Shown in pieces: positions 38,400 to 51,424 of a DNA stretch of 64,000 nucleotides. This stretch comes from Sympetrum striolatum. Taxonomy: Eukaryota; Arthropoda; Insecta; Odonata; Libellulidae. The stretch's first letter is position 1. The number at the start of each line of letters is the position of its first letter. A model generated the notes under the pieces. The model worked only from the letters and a program-made list of their open reading frames with translations. It made no database searches and was not told the DNA's origin. The translations under genes and the position numbers were made by a program. The stretch is from positions 88,121,152 through 88,185,151 of the forward strand of contig OX388350.1 of assembly GCA_947579665.1 (NCBI GenBank), given 5' to 3'.

Positions 38400-40182
38400 C
38401 ATTTTTTGTCAAAATCACGAAAACTCAGGCGAAACAGAGTAAGAAAAATTGAAATTTCTTTTAAAAATTCATTTTCCGATGCTTTTTTTGATCATTTTTT
38501 ATCAAAATCACGAAAACTAAGGCTATATAGAGGAAAAAAATTAAAATTTCGGTTAAAATTTCTGTTTTCGATGCTTTTTTAGATAATTATTTATCAAAAT
38601 CAAGAAAACTAATGCAAATTAGAGGAAAAAATTGAAATTTCGGTTAAAATTTCTGTTTTCGAAGTTTTTTTAGATCATTATTTATCAAAATCACGAAAAC
38701 TAAGGCAAAAAAGAGGAAAAAAATTGAAATTTCGGTTAAAATTTCAGTTTTCGATGATTTTTTAGATCATTTCTTATCAAAATGACGAAAACTAAGGTAA
38801 ATTAGAATAAAAAAAAATTGAAATTTCGGTTAAAATTTCTGTTTTCGATGCTTTTTCGATCTTTTTTTATCAAAATCACGAAAAGTAAGGCAAAATTGAA
38901 GAAAAAATTGAAATTTCGGTTTAAATTTCTGTTTTGGATGCTATTTTTGTTCATTTTTATCAAAATCACGAAAACTAAGGGAAATTAAAGGAAAAAATTT
39001 AAATTTCGGTTAAAATATCTGTTTTTGATGTATATTTAGATAATTTTTTATCAAAATCACGGAAACTAAGGACAATTAGTGGAAAAAATTGATATTTGGG
39101 TTAAAATTTCATTTTTCGATGCTTTTTAGATCATTTTTTATCAGAATCACGAAAACTTAGGCAAATTAGAGGAATAAAATTGAAATTTCGTTTAAAATTG
39201 CTGTTTTCGATGCTTTTTTTGATCATTTTTTATCAAAATCACGAAAACTAAGGGAAATTTGTGGAAAAAAATTTTAATTTGGGTTAAAATTTCCGTTTTC
39301 GATGCTTTTTTAGATCATTTTTTATCAAAATCACGGAAACTAATGCAAAATAGAGGAAAGAAATTGAAATTTCGGTTAAACTTTCTGTTTTCGAAGCTAT
39401 TTTAGATCATTTTTTATCAAAATCACGAAGACTAAGGCAAAATTGAGGAAAAAATTTGAAATTTCGGTTTAAATTTCTGTTTTCGATGCATTTTTAGATC
39501 ATTTTTTATCAAAATTACGAAAACTAAGGCAAATTAGAGGAAGAAAATTGTAATATCTTTTATAATTCCTGTTTTCATGCTTTATTAGATCATTTTTTAT
39601 CAAAATCAAGAAAACTAATGCAAATTAGTGGAAAAAAATTGAAATTTGGGTTAAATCTTCTAATTTCGATGCTTTTTTAGATCTTTTTTTATCAAAATCA
39701 CGAAAACTAAGGCAAATTAGAGGAAAAAATTTAAATTTGGGTTAAAATTTCTGTTTTCGATGCTTTTTAAGATCGTTTTTTATCAAAATCACGTAAACTA
39801 AGGCAAAATAGAGGAAAAAAGTTGAAATTTCGGTTAAAATTTCTGTTTTCGATGCTTTTTTAGATCATTTTTTATCAAAATCACGTAAACTAAGGAAAAA
39901 TAGAGGAAAAAATTGAAATTTCGGTTAAAATTTCTGTTTAAGATGCTTTTTTAGATAATTTTTTATCAAAATCACGAAAACTAAGGCAAATTAAAGGAAA
40001 AAAATTGAAATTTGGGTTAAAATTTCTGTTTTCGATGCTTTTTTAGATCATTTTTTGTCAAAATCACGAAAACTAAGGCAAAACAGAGGAAAAAATTGAA
40101 ATTTCGGTTAAAATTTCATTTTTCTAAGCACTTTTGGATCATTTTTTTCAAAATCACGAAAACGAAGGCAAAACTGAGGTAA
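38400..40182 (+). repeat. 1.78 kb duplicated block, copy 2
   Basis: Counterpart of 35,838-37,620. It diverges after AACTGAGGTAAAAATTG near 40,180. Confidence 0.85.
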
Positions 40183-40669
40183 AAATTGAAATTTTGGTTA
40201 AAATTTCTGTTTTCGATGCTTTTTTAGATCATTTTTTATCAAAATCACGAAGACTAAGGCAAAATTGAGGAAAAAGTTGATTTTTCGTTAAAATTTCATT
40301 TTTCGATGCTTTTTTAGATCATTTTTTTCAAAATCACGAAAACCCAGGCGAAACAGAGTAAAAAAAATTGAAATTTCTTTTAAAAATTCATTTTCCAATG
40401 CTTTTTTAGATCATTTTTTATCAAAATCACGAAAACTAAGGCTAAATAGAGGAAAAAGATTAAAATTTCGGTTAAAATTGCTGTTTTCGATGCTTTTTTT
40501 GATCATTTTTTATCAAAATCAGGAAAAGTAAGGGAAATTTGAGGAAAAAAATTTAAATTTGGGTTAAAATTTCTGTTTTCGATGCTTTTTTAGATCGTTT
40601 TTTATCAAAATCACGAAAACTAAGGCAGAATAAAGGAAAAAAGTTGAAATTTCGGTTAAAATTTCTGTT

Positions 40670-42404
40670 TTCGATGCTTCTTAGATCATTTATTATCAAA
40701 ATCACGGAAACTAATGCAAAATAGAGGAAAAAAATTGAAATTTCAGTTAAAATTTCTGTTTTCGATGATTTTTTAGATCATTTCTTATCAAAATGACGAA
40801 AACTAAGGTAAATTAGAATAAAAAAAAATTGAAATTTCGGTAAAAATTTCTGTTTTCGATGCTTTTTCGATCATTTTTTATCAGAATCACGAAAACGAAG
40901 GCAAATTAGAGGAATAAAATTGAAATTTCGGTTAAAATTGCTGTTTTCGATGCTTTTTTTGATCATTTTTTATCAAAATCACGGAAACTAATGCAAAATA
41001 GAGGAAAAAATTGAAATTTTGGTTAAAATTTCTGTTTTCGATGCTTTTTTAGATCATTTTTTATCAAAATCACGAAGACTAAGGCAAAGTAGAGGAAAAA
41101 GTGAAATTTCGGTTAAAATTTCTGTTTTCGATGCTTTATTAGATCATTCTTTATCAAAATTACGAAAGCTAAGGCAAAATTGAGGAAAAAGTTGATTTTT
41201 CGTTAAAATTTCATTTTTCGATGCTTTTTTAGATCATTTTTTTCAAAATCACGAAAACTCAGGCGAAACAGAGTAAAAAAAATTGAAATTTCTTTTAAAA
41301 ATTCATTTTCCAATGCTTTTTTAGATCATTTTTTTATCAAAATCACGAAAACTAAGGCAAAATAGAGGAAAAAAATTAAAATTTTGGTTAAAATTGCTGT
41401 TTTCGATGCTTTTATTGATCATTTTTTATCAAAATCAGGAAAACTAAGGGAAATTAGAGGAAAAAAATTGAAATTTCGGTTAAAATATCTGTTTTCGATG
41501 TATATTTAGATAATTTTTTATCAAATTCACGGAATCTAAGGACAATTATTGGAAAAAAATTGAAAATTGGGTTAAAATTTCTATTTTCGATGCTTTTTTA
41601 GATCATTATTTTAAAAATCACGAAAACTAAGGCAAATTAGAGGAAAAAAATTGAAATTTGGGTTAAAATTTCTTTGTTCGATGCTTTTTTAGATCGTTTT
41701 TTATCAAAATCACGAAAACTAAGGCAAAATAGAGGAAAAAAGTTGAAATTTCGGTTAAAATTTCTGTTTAAGATGCTTTTTTAGATAATTTTTTATCAAA
41801 ATCACGAAAACTAAGGCAAATTAAAGGAAAAAAATTGAAATTTGGGTTAAAATTTCTGTTTTCGATGCTTTTTTAGATCATTTTTTGTCAAAATCACGAA
41901 AACTAAGGCAAAACAGAGGAAAAAATTGAAATTTCGGTTAAAATTTCATTTTTCTAAGCACTTTTGGATCATTTTTTTTCAAAATCACGAAAACGAAGGC
42001 AAAATAGAGGGAAAAAATTGAAATTTTGGTTAAAATTTCTGTTTTCGATGCTTTTTTAGATCATTTTTTATCAAAATCACGAAGACTAAGGCAAAGTAGA
42101 GGAAAAAGTGAAATTTCGGTTAAAATTTCTGTTTTCGATGCTTTATTAGATCATTCTTTATCAAAATTACGAATGCTAAGGCAAAATTGAGGAAAAAGTT
42201 GATTTTTCGTTAAAATTTCATTTTTCGATGCTTTTTTAGATCATTTTTTTCAAAATCACGAAAACCCAGGCGAAACAGAGTAAAAAAAATTGAAATTTCT
42301 TTTAAAAATTCATTTTCCAATGCTTTTTTAGATCATTATTTATCAAAATCACCGAAACTAATGCAAAATAAAGGGAAAAAATTTAAATTTCGGTTAAAAT
42401 TTCT
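40670..42404 (+). repeat. Domain IV mosaic segment shared with 27.7-30.4 kb
   Basis: Follows the series at 27,680 onward through TTTTAAAAATCACG near 41,611 (29,172 in the other copy) and TCTAAGCACTTTTGG at 41,953. The latter is 1,830 bp (20 monomers) after the previous marker at 40,123. Confidence 0.78.
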
Positions 42405-43230
42405 GTTTTCGATGATTTTTTAGATCATTTCTTATCAAAATGACGAAAACTAAGGTAAATTGGAATTAAAAAAAATTGAAATTTCGGTAAAAATTTCTGT
42501 TTTCGATGCTTTTTCGATCATTTTTTATCAAAATCACGAAAAGTAAGGCAAAATTGAAGAAAAAATTGAAATTTCGGTTTAAATTTCTGTTTTGGATGCT
42601 ATTTTTGTTCATTTTTATCAAAATCACGAAAAATGGAAATTAAAGGAAAAAATTTAAATTTCGGTTAAAATATCTGTTTCGATGTATATTTAGATAATTT
42701 TTTATCAAAATCACGGAAACTAAGGACAATTAGTGGAAAAAAAATTGAAATTTGGGTTAAAATTTCATTTTTCGATGCTTTTTAGATAATTTTTTATCAA
42801 AATCACGAAAACTTAGGCAAATTAGAGGAAAAAAATTGAAATTTCGATTAGAATTGCTGTTTTCGATGCATTTTTTGATCATTTTTTATCAAAATCACGA
42901 AAACTAAGGGAAATTTGTGGAAAAAAATTTTAATTTGGGTTAAAATTTCTGTTTTCGATGCTTTTTTAGATCATTTTTTATCAAAATCACGGAAACTAAT
43001 GCAAAATAGAGGAAAGAAATTGAAATTTCGGTTAAACTTTCTGTTTTCGAAGCTTTTTTAGATCATTTTTTATCAAAATCACGAAGACTAAGGCAAAATA
43101 GAGGAAAAAATTTGAAATTTCGGTTTAAATTTCTGTTTTTCGATGCTTTTTTAGATCATTTTTCATCAAAATTACGAAAACTAAGGCAAAATAGAGGAAA
43201 AAAGTTGTAATATCTTTTATAATTCCTGTT
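42405..43230 (+). repeat. Third, partial copy of the 25,160 / 30,841 block
   Basis: Shares TTGGAATTAAAAAA, CACGAAAAATGGAAATT and the following monomers with 25,160 and 30,841. It departs near 43,230, where this copy has CTTTATTAGATC in place of CTTTATAAGATC. Confidence 0.82.
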
Positions 43231-45327
43231 TTCATGCTTTATTAGATCATTTTTTATCAAAATCAAGAAAACTAATGCAAATTAGAGGAAAAAAATTGAA
43301 ATTTCGGTTAAAATTTCTGTTTTCGATGCTTTTTTAGATCATTTTTTATCAAAATCACGAAAACTAAGGCAAAATAGAGGAAAAAAAGTTGAAATTTCGG
43401 TTAAAATTTCTGTTTTCGATGCTTTTTTTTTTCATTTTTTATCAAAATTACGAAAACTAAGGCAAAATAGAGGAAAAAAATTAAAATTTCTTTTCTATTT
43501 CCTGTTTTAATGCTTTATTACATCATTTTTTATCAAAATCACGAAAACTAATGCAAATTAGAGGAAAAAAGTTGAAATTTCGGTTAAAATTTCCGTTTTC
43601 GATGCTTTTTTAGATAATTTTTTATCAAAATCAGGAAAACTAAGGATAATTAGTGGAAAAAAAATTGAAATTTGGGTTAAAATTTCAGTTTTCGATGCTT
43701 TTTTAGATCATTTTTTGTCAAAATCACGAAAACGAAGGCAAAACAGAGGAAAAAAAATTGAAATTTCGGTTAAAATTTCATTTTTCAATGCTTTTTTAGA
43801 TCATTTTTTTATCAAAATCACGAAAACTAAGGCAAAATAGAAGAAAAAAATTAAAATTTTGGTTAAAATTGCTGTTTTCGATGCTTTTATTGATCATTTT
43901 TTATCAAAATCACGAAAACTAAGGGAAATTAGTGGAAAAAAATTGAAATTTCGGTTTAAAATATCTGTTTTCGATGTATATTTAGATAATTTTTTATCAA
44001 ATTCACGGAATCTAAGGACAATTATTGGAAAATAATTGAAAATTGGGTTAAAATTTCTATTTTCGATGCTTTTTTAGATCATTTTTTTTCAAAATCACGA
44101 AAACTAAGGCAAATTAGAGGAAAAAAATTGAAATTTGGGTTAAAATTTCTTTGTTCGATGCTTTTTTAGATCGTTTTTTATCAAAATCACGAAAACTAAG
44201 GCAAAATAGAGGAAAAAAGTTGAAATTTCGGTTAAAATTTCTGTTTTCGATGCTTTTTTAGATCATTTTTTATCAAAATCACGAAAACTAAGTCAAAATA
44301 GCGGAAAAAAATTGAAATTTCGTTTATAATTTCTGTTTTCATGCTTTTAAGATCATTTTTTATCAAAATCACGAAAGCTAAGGCAAAATAGAGGAAAAAA
44401 TTGAAACTTCGGTTAAAATGTCTATTTTCTTTGCTTTTTTAGATAATTTTTTATCAAAATCACTAAAACTAATGCTAAATAGAGGAAGAAATTTGAAATT
44501 TTGGTTAAAATTTCTATTTTCGATGGTTTTTTAGATCATTTCTTATCAAAATGACGAAAACTAAGGAAATTAGAAGAAACACATAGATATTTCGGTTAAA
44601 ATTTCTGTTTTCGATGCTTTTCGATCAATTCTTATCAAAATCACGAAAACTTAGGCAAAATTGAAGAAAAAATTGAAATTTCGGTTAAAATTTCTGTTTT
44701 GGATGCTTTTTTTGTTAATTTTTATCAAAATCACGAAAACTAAGGCAGAATAGAGGAAAAAATAAATTTCGGTTAAAATTTCTGTTTTCGATGTATTTTT
44801 AGATAATTTTTTATCAAAATCACGAAAACTAAGGACAATTAGTGGAAAAAAATTGAAATTTTGGTTAAAATATCTGTTTTGGATCCTTTTTTTGTTCATT
44901 TTTTATCAAAATCACGAAAACTAAGGCAAACTAGAGGAAAAAATTGAAATTTCGGTTAAAATTTCATTTTTCGATGTTTTTTTATATCATTTTTTGTCAA
45001 AATCACGAAAACTCAGGCGAAACAGAGAAAAAAAAATTGAAATTTCGGTTAAAATTTCATTTTCCGATGCTTTTTTAGATCATTTTTTATCAAAATCACG
45101 AAAACTATGGCAAAATTGAGGAAAAAAATTGAAATTTCGGTTAAAATTTCTGTTTTCGATGCTTTTTAAGATATTTTTTTATCAAAATCAAGAAAACTAA
45201 TGCAAATTAGAGGAAAAAATTGAAATTTCGGTAAAAATTTCTGTTTTCGATGCTTTTTTAGATAATTTTTTATCAAAATCACGAAAACTAAGGCAAATTA
45301 GGGTAAAAAAATTGAAATTTCTGTTTT
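43231..45327 (+). repeat. Transition from domain IV to domain V
   Basis: Ordinary monomers without one dominant higher-order period. The marker GAAGAAACACATAGATATTT at 44,573 recurs at 46,018 and 56,948, so part of this stretch was copied into domain V. No gene or insertion was seen. Confidence 0.75.
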
Positions 45328-47234
45328 CGAACCTTTTTCAGATCATTTTTTATCAATATCACTAAAACTAATGCAAAATAGAGGAAAAAAATTGAAATTT
45401 TGGTTAAATTTCTGTTTTGATGATTTTTTAGATCATTCTTTATCAAAATCACGAAAACTAAGGGAAATAAGAGGAAAAAAATTGAAATTTCGGTTAAAAT
45501 ATCATTTTTCGATGCTTTTTAGATCATTTTTTATGAAAATCACGAAAACTAAGGCAAATTAGAGGAAAAAAATTGAAATTTCGGTTAAAATATCATTTTT
45601 CGATGCTTTTTTAGATCATTTTTTATCAAAATACGAAAACAAAGGCAAAATAGAGGAAAAAAATTGAAATTTCTTTTATAATTCCTTTTTTCATGCTTTA
45701 TTAGATCATTTTTTATCAATATCACGAAAACTTATGCAAATTAGAGGAAAAAAATTAAAATTTCGGTTAAAATTTCTGTTTTCGATTCTTTTTTGATCAT
45801 TTTTTATCAAAATCACGAAAACTAAGGCAAAATAGAGGAAAAAAGTTGAAATTTTGGTTAAAATTTCTGTTTTCGATGCATTTTTGGATCATTTTTTATC
45901 AAAATCATGAAAACTAAGGCAAATTAGAGGAAAAAAATTGAAATTTTGGTTAAAATTTCTGTTTTCGATGGTTTTTTAGATCATTTCTTATCAAAATGAC
46001 GAAAACTAAGGAAATTAGAAGAAACACATAGATATTTCGGTTAAAATTTCTGTTTTCGATGCTTTTTCGATCAATTCTTATCAAAATCACGAAAACTAAG
46101 GCAAAATTGAAGAAAAAAATTGAAATTTCGGTTAAAATTTCTGTTTTGGATGCTTTTTTTGTTAATTTTTATCTAAATCACGAAAACTAAGGCAGAATAG
46201 AGGAAAAAATTGAAATTTCGGTTAAAATTTCTGTTTTCGATGCTCTTTTAGATCATTTTTTATCAAAATCACGAAAACTAAAGCAAAGTAGAGGAAATAA
46301 ATTGAAATTTCGGTTAAAATTGCTGTTTTCGATGCTTTTTTTGATCATTTTTTATCAAAATCACGAAAACTAAGGGAAATAAGAGGAAAAAAATTGAAAT
46401 TTCGGTTAAAATATTTGTTTTCGATGTATTTAGATCATTTTTTTTCAAAATCACGAAAACTAAGGCAAAATTGAGAAAAAAAATTGAAATTTCGGTTAAA
46501 ATTTCTGTTTTGGATCCTTTTTTTTGTTCATTTATTATCAAAATCACGAAAACTAAGGCAAAATAGAGGAAAAAATTGAAATTTCGGTTAAAATTTCTTT
46601 TTTAGATGTATTTTTAGATAATTTCTTTTCAAAATCACGAAAACTAAGGCAAAAAAGAGGAAAAAAAATGAAACTGGGGTTAAAATTTCTATTTTCTTTG
46701 CTTTTTTAGATAATTTTTTTTCAAAATCACGAAAACTAAGGCAAAATTGAGGAAAAAAATTGAAATTTCGGTTAAAATTTCTGTTCTGGATCCTTTTTTT
46801 TGTTCATTTTTTATCAAAATCACGAAAACTAAGGACAATTAGTGGAAAAAAATTGAAATTTTGGTTAAAATTTCTGTTTTGGATCCTTTTTTTTTCATTT
46901 TTTATCAAAATCACGAAAACTAAGGCAAACTAGAGGAAAAAATTGATATTTCGGTTAAAATTTCATTTTTCGATGTTTTTTTATATCATTTTTTGTCAAA
47001 ATCACGAAAACTCAGGCGAAACAGAGAAAAAAAAATTGAAATTTCGGTTAAAATTTCATTTTCCGATGCTTTTTTAGATCATTTTTTATCAAAATCAAGA
47101 AAACTAATGCAAATTAGAGGAAAAAATTGAAAGTTCGGTAAAAATTTCTGTTTTCGATGCTTTTTTAGATGATTTTTTATCAAAATCACGAAAACTAAGG
47201 CAAATTAGGGGAAATAAATTGAAATTTCTGTTTT
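45328..47234 (+). repeat. Domain V higher-order unit 1 (1,907 bp, about 21 monomers)
   Basis: Bounded by the marker CGAACCTTTTTCAGATC at 45,328 and 47,235. It contains 45,940-46,440, which reappears at about 56,880-57,370 (offset 10,930 bp). Confidence 0.85.
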
Positions 47235-49878
47235 CGAACCTTTTTCAGATCATTTTTTATCAAAATCACTAAAACTAATGCAAAATAGAGGAAAAAAATT
47301 GAAATTTTGGTTAAATTTCTGTATTTATGCTTTTTTAGATCATTTTTTATCAAAATCACAAAAACTAAGGGAAACAAGAGGAAAAAAATTGAAATTTCGG
47401 TTAAAATATCATTTTTCGATGCTTTTTAGATCATTTTTTATCAAAATCACGAAAACTAAGGCAAATTAGAGGGAAAAAATTGAAATTTCGGTTAAAATTT
47501 ATGTTTTCGATGCTTTTTTAGATCATTTTTTGTCAAAATCACGAAAACTCAGGCAAAACAGAGGAAAAAAATTGAATTTTCGGTTAAAATTTCATTTTTC
47601 GATGCTTTTTTAGATCATTTTTTATCAAAATTACGAAAACTAAGGCAAAATAGAGGAAAAAAATTGAAATTTCTTTTATAATTCCTTTTTTCATGCTTTA
47701 TTAGATCATTTTTTATCAAAATCACGAAAACTTATGCAAATTACTGGAAAAAAATTAAAATTTCGGTTAAAATTTCTGTTTTCGATGCATTTTTGGATCA
47801 CTTTTTATCAAAATCATGAAAACTAAGGCAAATTAGAGGAAAAAAATTGAAATTTTGGTTAAAATTTCTGTTTTCGATGATTTTTTGGATCATTTTTTAT
47901 CAAAATCATGAAAACTAAGGCAAATTAGAGGAAAAAAATTGAAATTTTGGTTAAAATTTTTTTTTTCGATGCTTTTTTAGATCCTGTTTTATCAAAATGA
48001 CGAAAACTAAGGTAAATTAGAAGAAACAAATTGAAATTTCGGTTAAAATTTCTATTTTCGATGCTTTTTCGATCATTTTTTATCAAAATCACGAAAACTA
48101 AGGCAAAATTGAGGAAAAAAATTGAAATTTCGGTTAAAATTTCTGTTTTGGATGCTTTTTAAGATCATATTTTATCAAAATCACGAAAACTAAGGCAAAT
48201 TAGAGGAAAAAAATTTACATTTGGGCTGAAATTTCTGTTTTCGATGCTTTTTTAGATCATTTTTTATCAAAATCACGATCACTAAGGCAAAACAGAGGGA
48301 AAAAATTGAAATTTCGGTTAAAATTTCATATTTCGATGCATTTGTAGATCATTTTTTGTCAAAATCACGAAAACTCAGGCAAAACAGAGGAAAAAAATTG
48401 AAATTTCGGTTAAAATTTCATTTTTCGATGGTTTTTTAGATCATTTTTTATCAAAATCACGAAAACTAATGTAAAATAGAGGAAAAAAATTGAAATTTCG
48501 GTTAAAAAGTCTGTTTTCGATGCTTTATTAGATCATTTTTTATCAAAATCACGAAAACTTATGCAAATTACTGGAAAAAAATTAAAATTTCGGTTAAAAT
48601 TTCTGTTTTCGATGCTTTTTCGATCAATTCTTATCAAAATCACGAAAACTAAGGCAAAATTGAAGAAAAAATTGAAATTTCGGTTAAAATTTCTGTTTTG
48701 GATGCTTTTTTTGTTAATTTTTATCTAAATCACGAAAACTAAGGCAGAATAGAGGAAAAAATTGAAATTTCGGTTAAAATTTCTGTTTTCGATGCTCTTT
48801 TAGATCATTTTTTATCAAAATCACGAAAACTAAAGCAAAGTAGAGGAAATAAATTGAAATTTCGGTTAAAATTGCTGTTTTCGATGCTTTTTTTGATCAT
48901 TTTTTATCAAAATCACGAAAACTAAGGGAAATAAGAGGAAAAAAATTGAAATTTCGGTTAAAATATTTGTTTTCGATGTATTTAGATAATTTTTATCAAA
49001 ATCACGAAAACTAAGGACAATAAGTGGAAAAAAATTGAAATTTGGGTTAAAATTTCTGTTTTCGATGCTTTTTTAGATAATTTTTTTTCAAAATCACGAA
49101 AACTAAGCCAAAAAAGAGGAAAAAAATTGAAACTGCGGTTAAAATTTCTATTTTCTTTGCTTTTTTAGATGATTTTTTTTCAAAATCACGAAAACCAAGG
49201 CAAAATTGAGAAAAAAAATTGAAATTTCGGTTAAAATTTCTGTTTTGGATCCTTTTTTTTGTTCATTTATTATCAAAATCACGAAAACTAAGGCAAAATA
49301 GAGGAAAAAATTGAAATTTCGGTTAAAATTTCTTTTTTAGATGTATTTTTAGATAATTTCTTTTCAAAATCACGAAAACTAAGGCAAAAAAGAGGAAAAA
49401 AAATGAAACTGGGGTTAAAATTTCTATTTTCTTTGCTTTTTTAGATAATTTTTTTTCAAAATCACGAAAACTAAGGCAAAATTGAGGAAAAAAATTGAAA
49501 TTTCGGTTAAAATTTCTGTTCTGGATCCTTTTTTTTGTTCATTTTTTATCAAAATCACGAAAACTAAGGACAATTAGTGGAAAAAAATTGAAATTTTGGT
49601 TAAAATTTCTGTTTTGGATCCTTTTTTTTTCATTTTTTATCAAAATCACGAAAACTCAGGCGAAACAGAGAAAAAAAAATTGAAATTTCGGTTAAAATTT
49701 CATTTTCCGATGCTTTTTTAGATCATTTTTTATCAAAATCAAGAAAACTAATGCAAATTAGAGGAAAAAATTGAAATTTCGGTAAAAATTTCTGTTTTCG
49801 ATGCTTTTTTAGATGATTTTTTATCAAAATCACGAAAACTAAGGCAAATTAGGGGAAAAAAATTGAAATTTCTGTTTT
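47235..49878 (+). repeat. Domain V higher-order unit 2 (2,644 bp, about 29 monomers)
   Basis: Marker to marker, 47,235 to 49,879. It includes a stretch near 48,600-48,990 matching 46,050-46,440. At its end, near 49,645, it lacks one monomer present in unit 4. Confidence 0.88.
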
Positions 49879-51424
49879 CGAACCTTTTTCAGATCATTTT
49901 TTATCAAAATCACTAAAACTAATGCAAAATAGAGGAAAAAAATTGAAATTTTGGTTAAATTTATGTTTTTATGCTTTTTTAGATCATTTTTTATCAAAAT
50001 CACAAAAACTAAGGGAAACAAGAGGAAAAAAATTGAAATTTCGGTTAAAATATCATTTTTCGATGCTTTTTAGATCATTTTTTATCAAAATCACGAAAAC
50101 TAAGGCAAATTAGAGGGAAAAAATTGAAATTTCGGTTAAAATTTATGTTTTCGATGCTTTTTTCGATCATTTTTTGTCAAAATCACGAAAACTCAGGCAA
50201 AACAGAGGAAAAAAATTGAATTTTCGGTTAAAATTTCATTTTTCGATGCTTTTTTAGATCATTTTTTATCAAAATTACGAAAACTAAGGCAAAATAGAGG
50301 AAAAAAATTGAAATTTCTTTTATAATTCCTTTTTTCATGCTTTATTAGATCATTTTTTATCAAAATCACGAAAACTTATGCAAATTACTGGAAAAAAATT
50401 AAAATTTCGGTTAAAATTTCTGTTTTCGATGCATTTTTGGATCATTTTTTATCAAAATCATGAAAACTAAGGCAAATTAGAGGAAAAAAATTGAAATTTT
50501 GGTTAAAATTTTTTTTTTCGATGCTTTTTTAGATCCTGTTTTATCAAAATGACGAAAACTAAGGTAAATTAGAAGAAACAAATTGAAATTTCGGTTAAAA
50601 TTTCTATTTTCGATGCTTTTTCGATCATTTTTTATCAAAATCACGAAAACTAAGGCAAAATTGAGGAAAAAAATTGAAATTTCGGTTAAAATTTCTGTTT
50701 TGGATCCTTTTTTTTGTTCATTTATTATCAAAATCACGAAAACTAAGGCAAAATAGAGGAAAAAATTGAAATTTCGGTTAAAATTTCTTTTTTAGATGTA
50801 TTTTTAGATAATTTCTTTTCAAAATCACGAAAACTAAGGCAAAAAAGAGGAAAAAAAATGAAACTGGGGTTAAAATTTCTATTTTCTTTGCTTTTTTAGA
50901 TAATTTTTTTTCAAAATCACGAAAACTAAGGCAAAATTGAGGAAAAAAATTGAAATTTCGGTTAAAATTTCTGTTCTGGATCCTTTTTTTTGTTCATTCT
51001 TTATCAAAATCACGAAAACTAAGGACAATTAGTGGAAAAAAATTGAAATTTTGGTTAAAATTTCTGTTTTGGATCCTTTTTTTTTCATTTTTTATCAAAA
51101 TCACGAACACTAAGGCAAACTAGAGGAAAAAATTGAAATTTCGGTTAAAATTTCATTTTTCGATGTTTTTTTATATCATTTTTTGTCAAAATCACGAAAA
51201 CTCAGGCGAAACAGAGAAAAAAAAATTGAAATTTCGGTTAAAATTTCATTTTCCGATGCTTTTTTAGATCATTTTTTATCAAAATCAAGAAAACTAATGC
51301 AAATTAGAGGAAAAAATTGAAATTTCGGTAAAAATTTCTGTTTTCGATGCTTTTTTAGATGATTTTTTATCAAAATCACGAAAACTAAGGCAAATTAGGG
51401 GAAAAAAATTGAAATTTCTGTTTT
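49879..51424 (+). repeat. Domain V higher-order unit 3 (1,546 bp, about 17 monomers)
   Basis: Marker spacing 49,879 to 51,425. It lacks one GATGATTTTTTGGATC monomer that is present in unit 4, which accounts for the difference of 91 bp between them. Confidence 0.9.
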
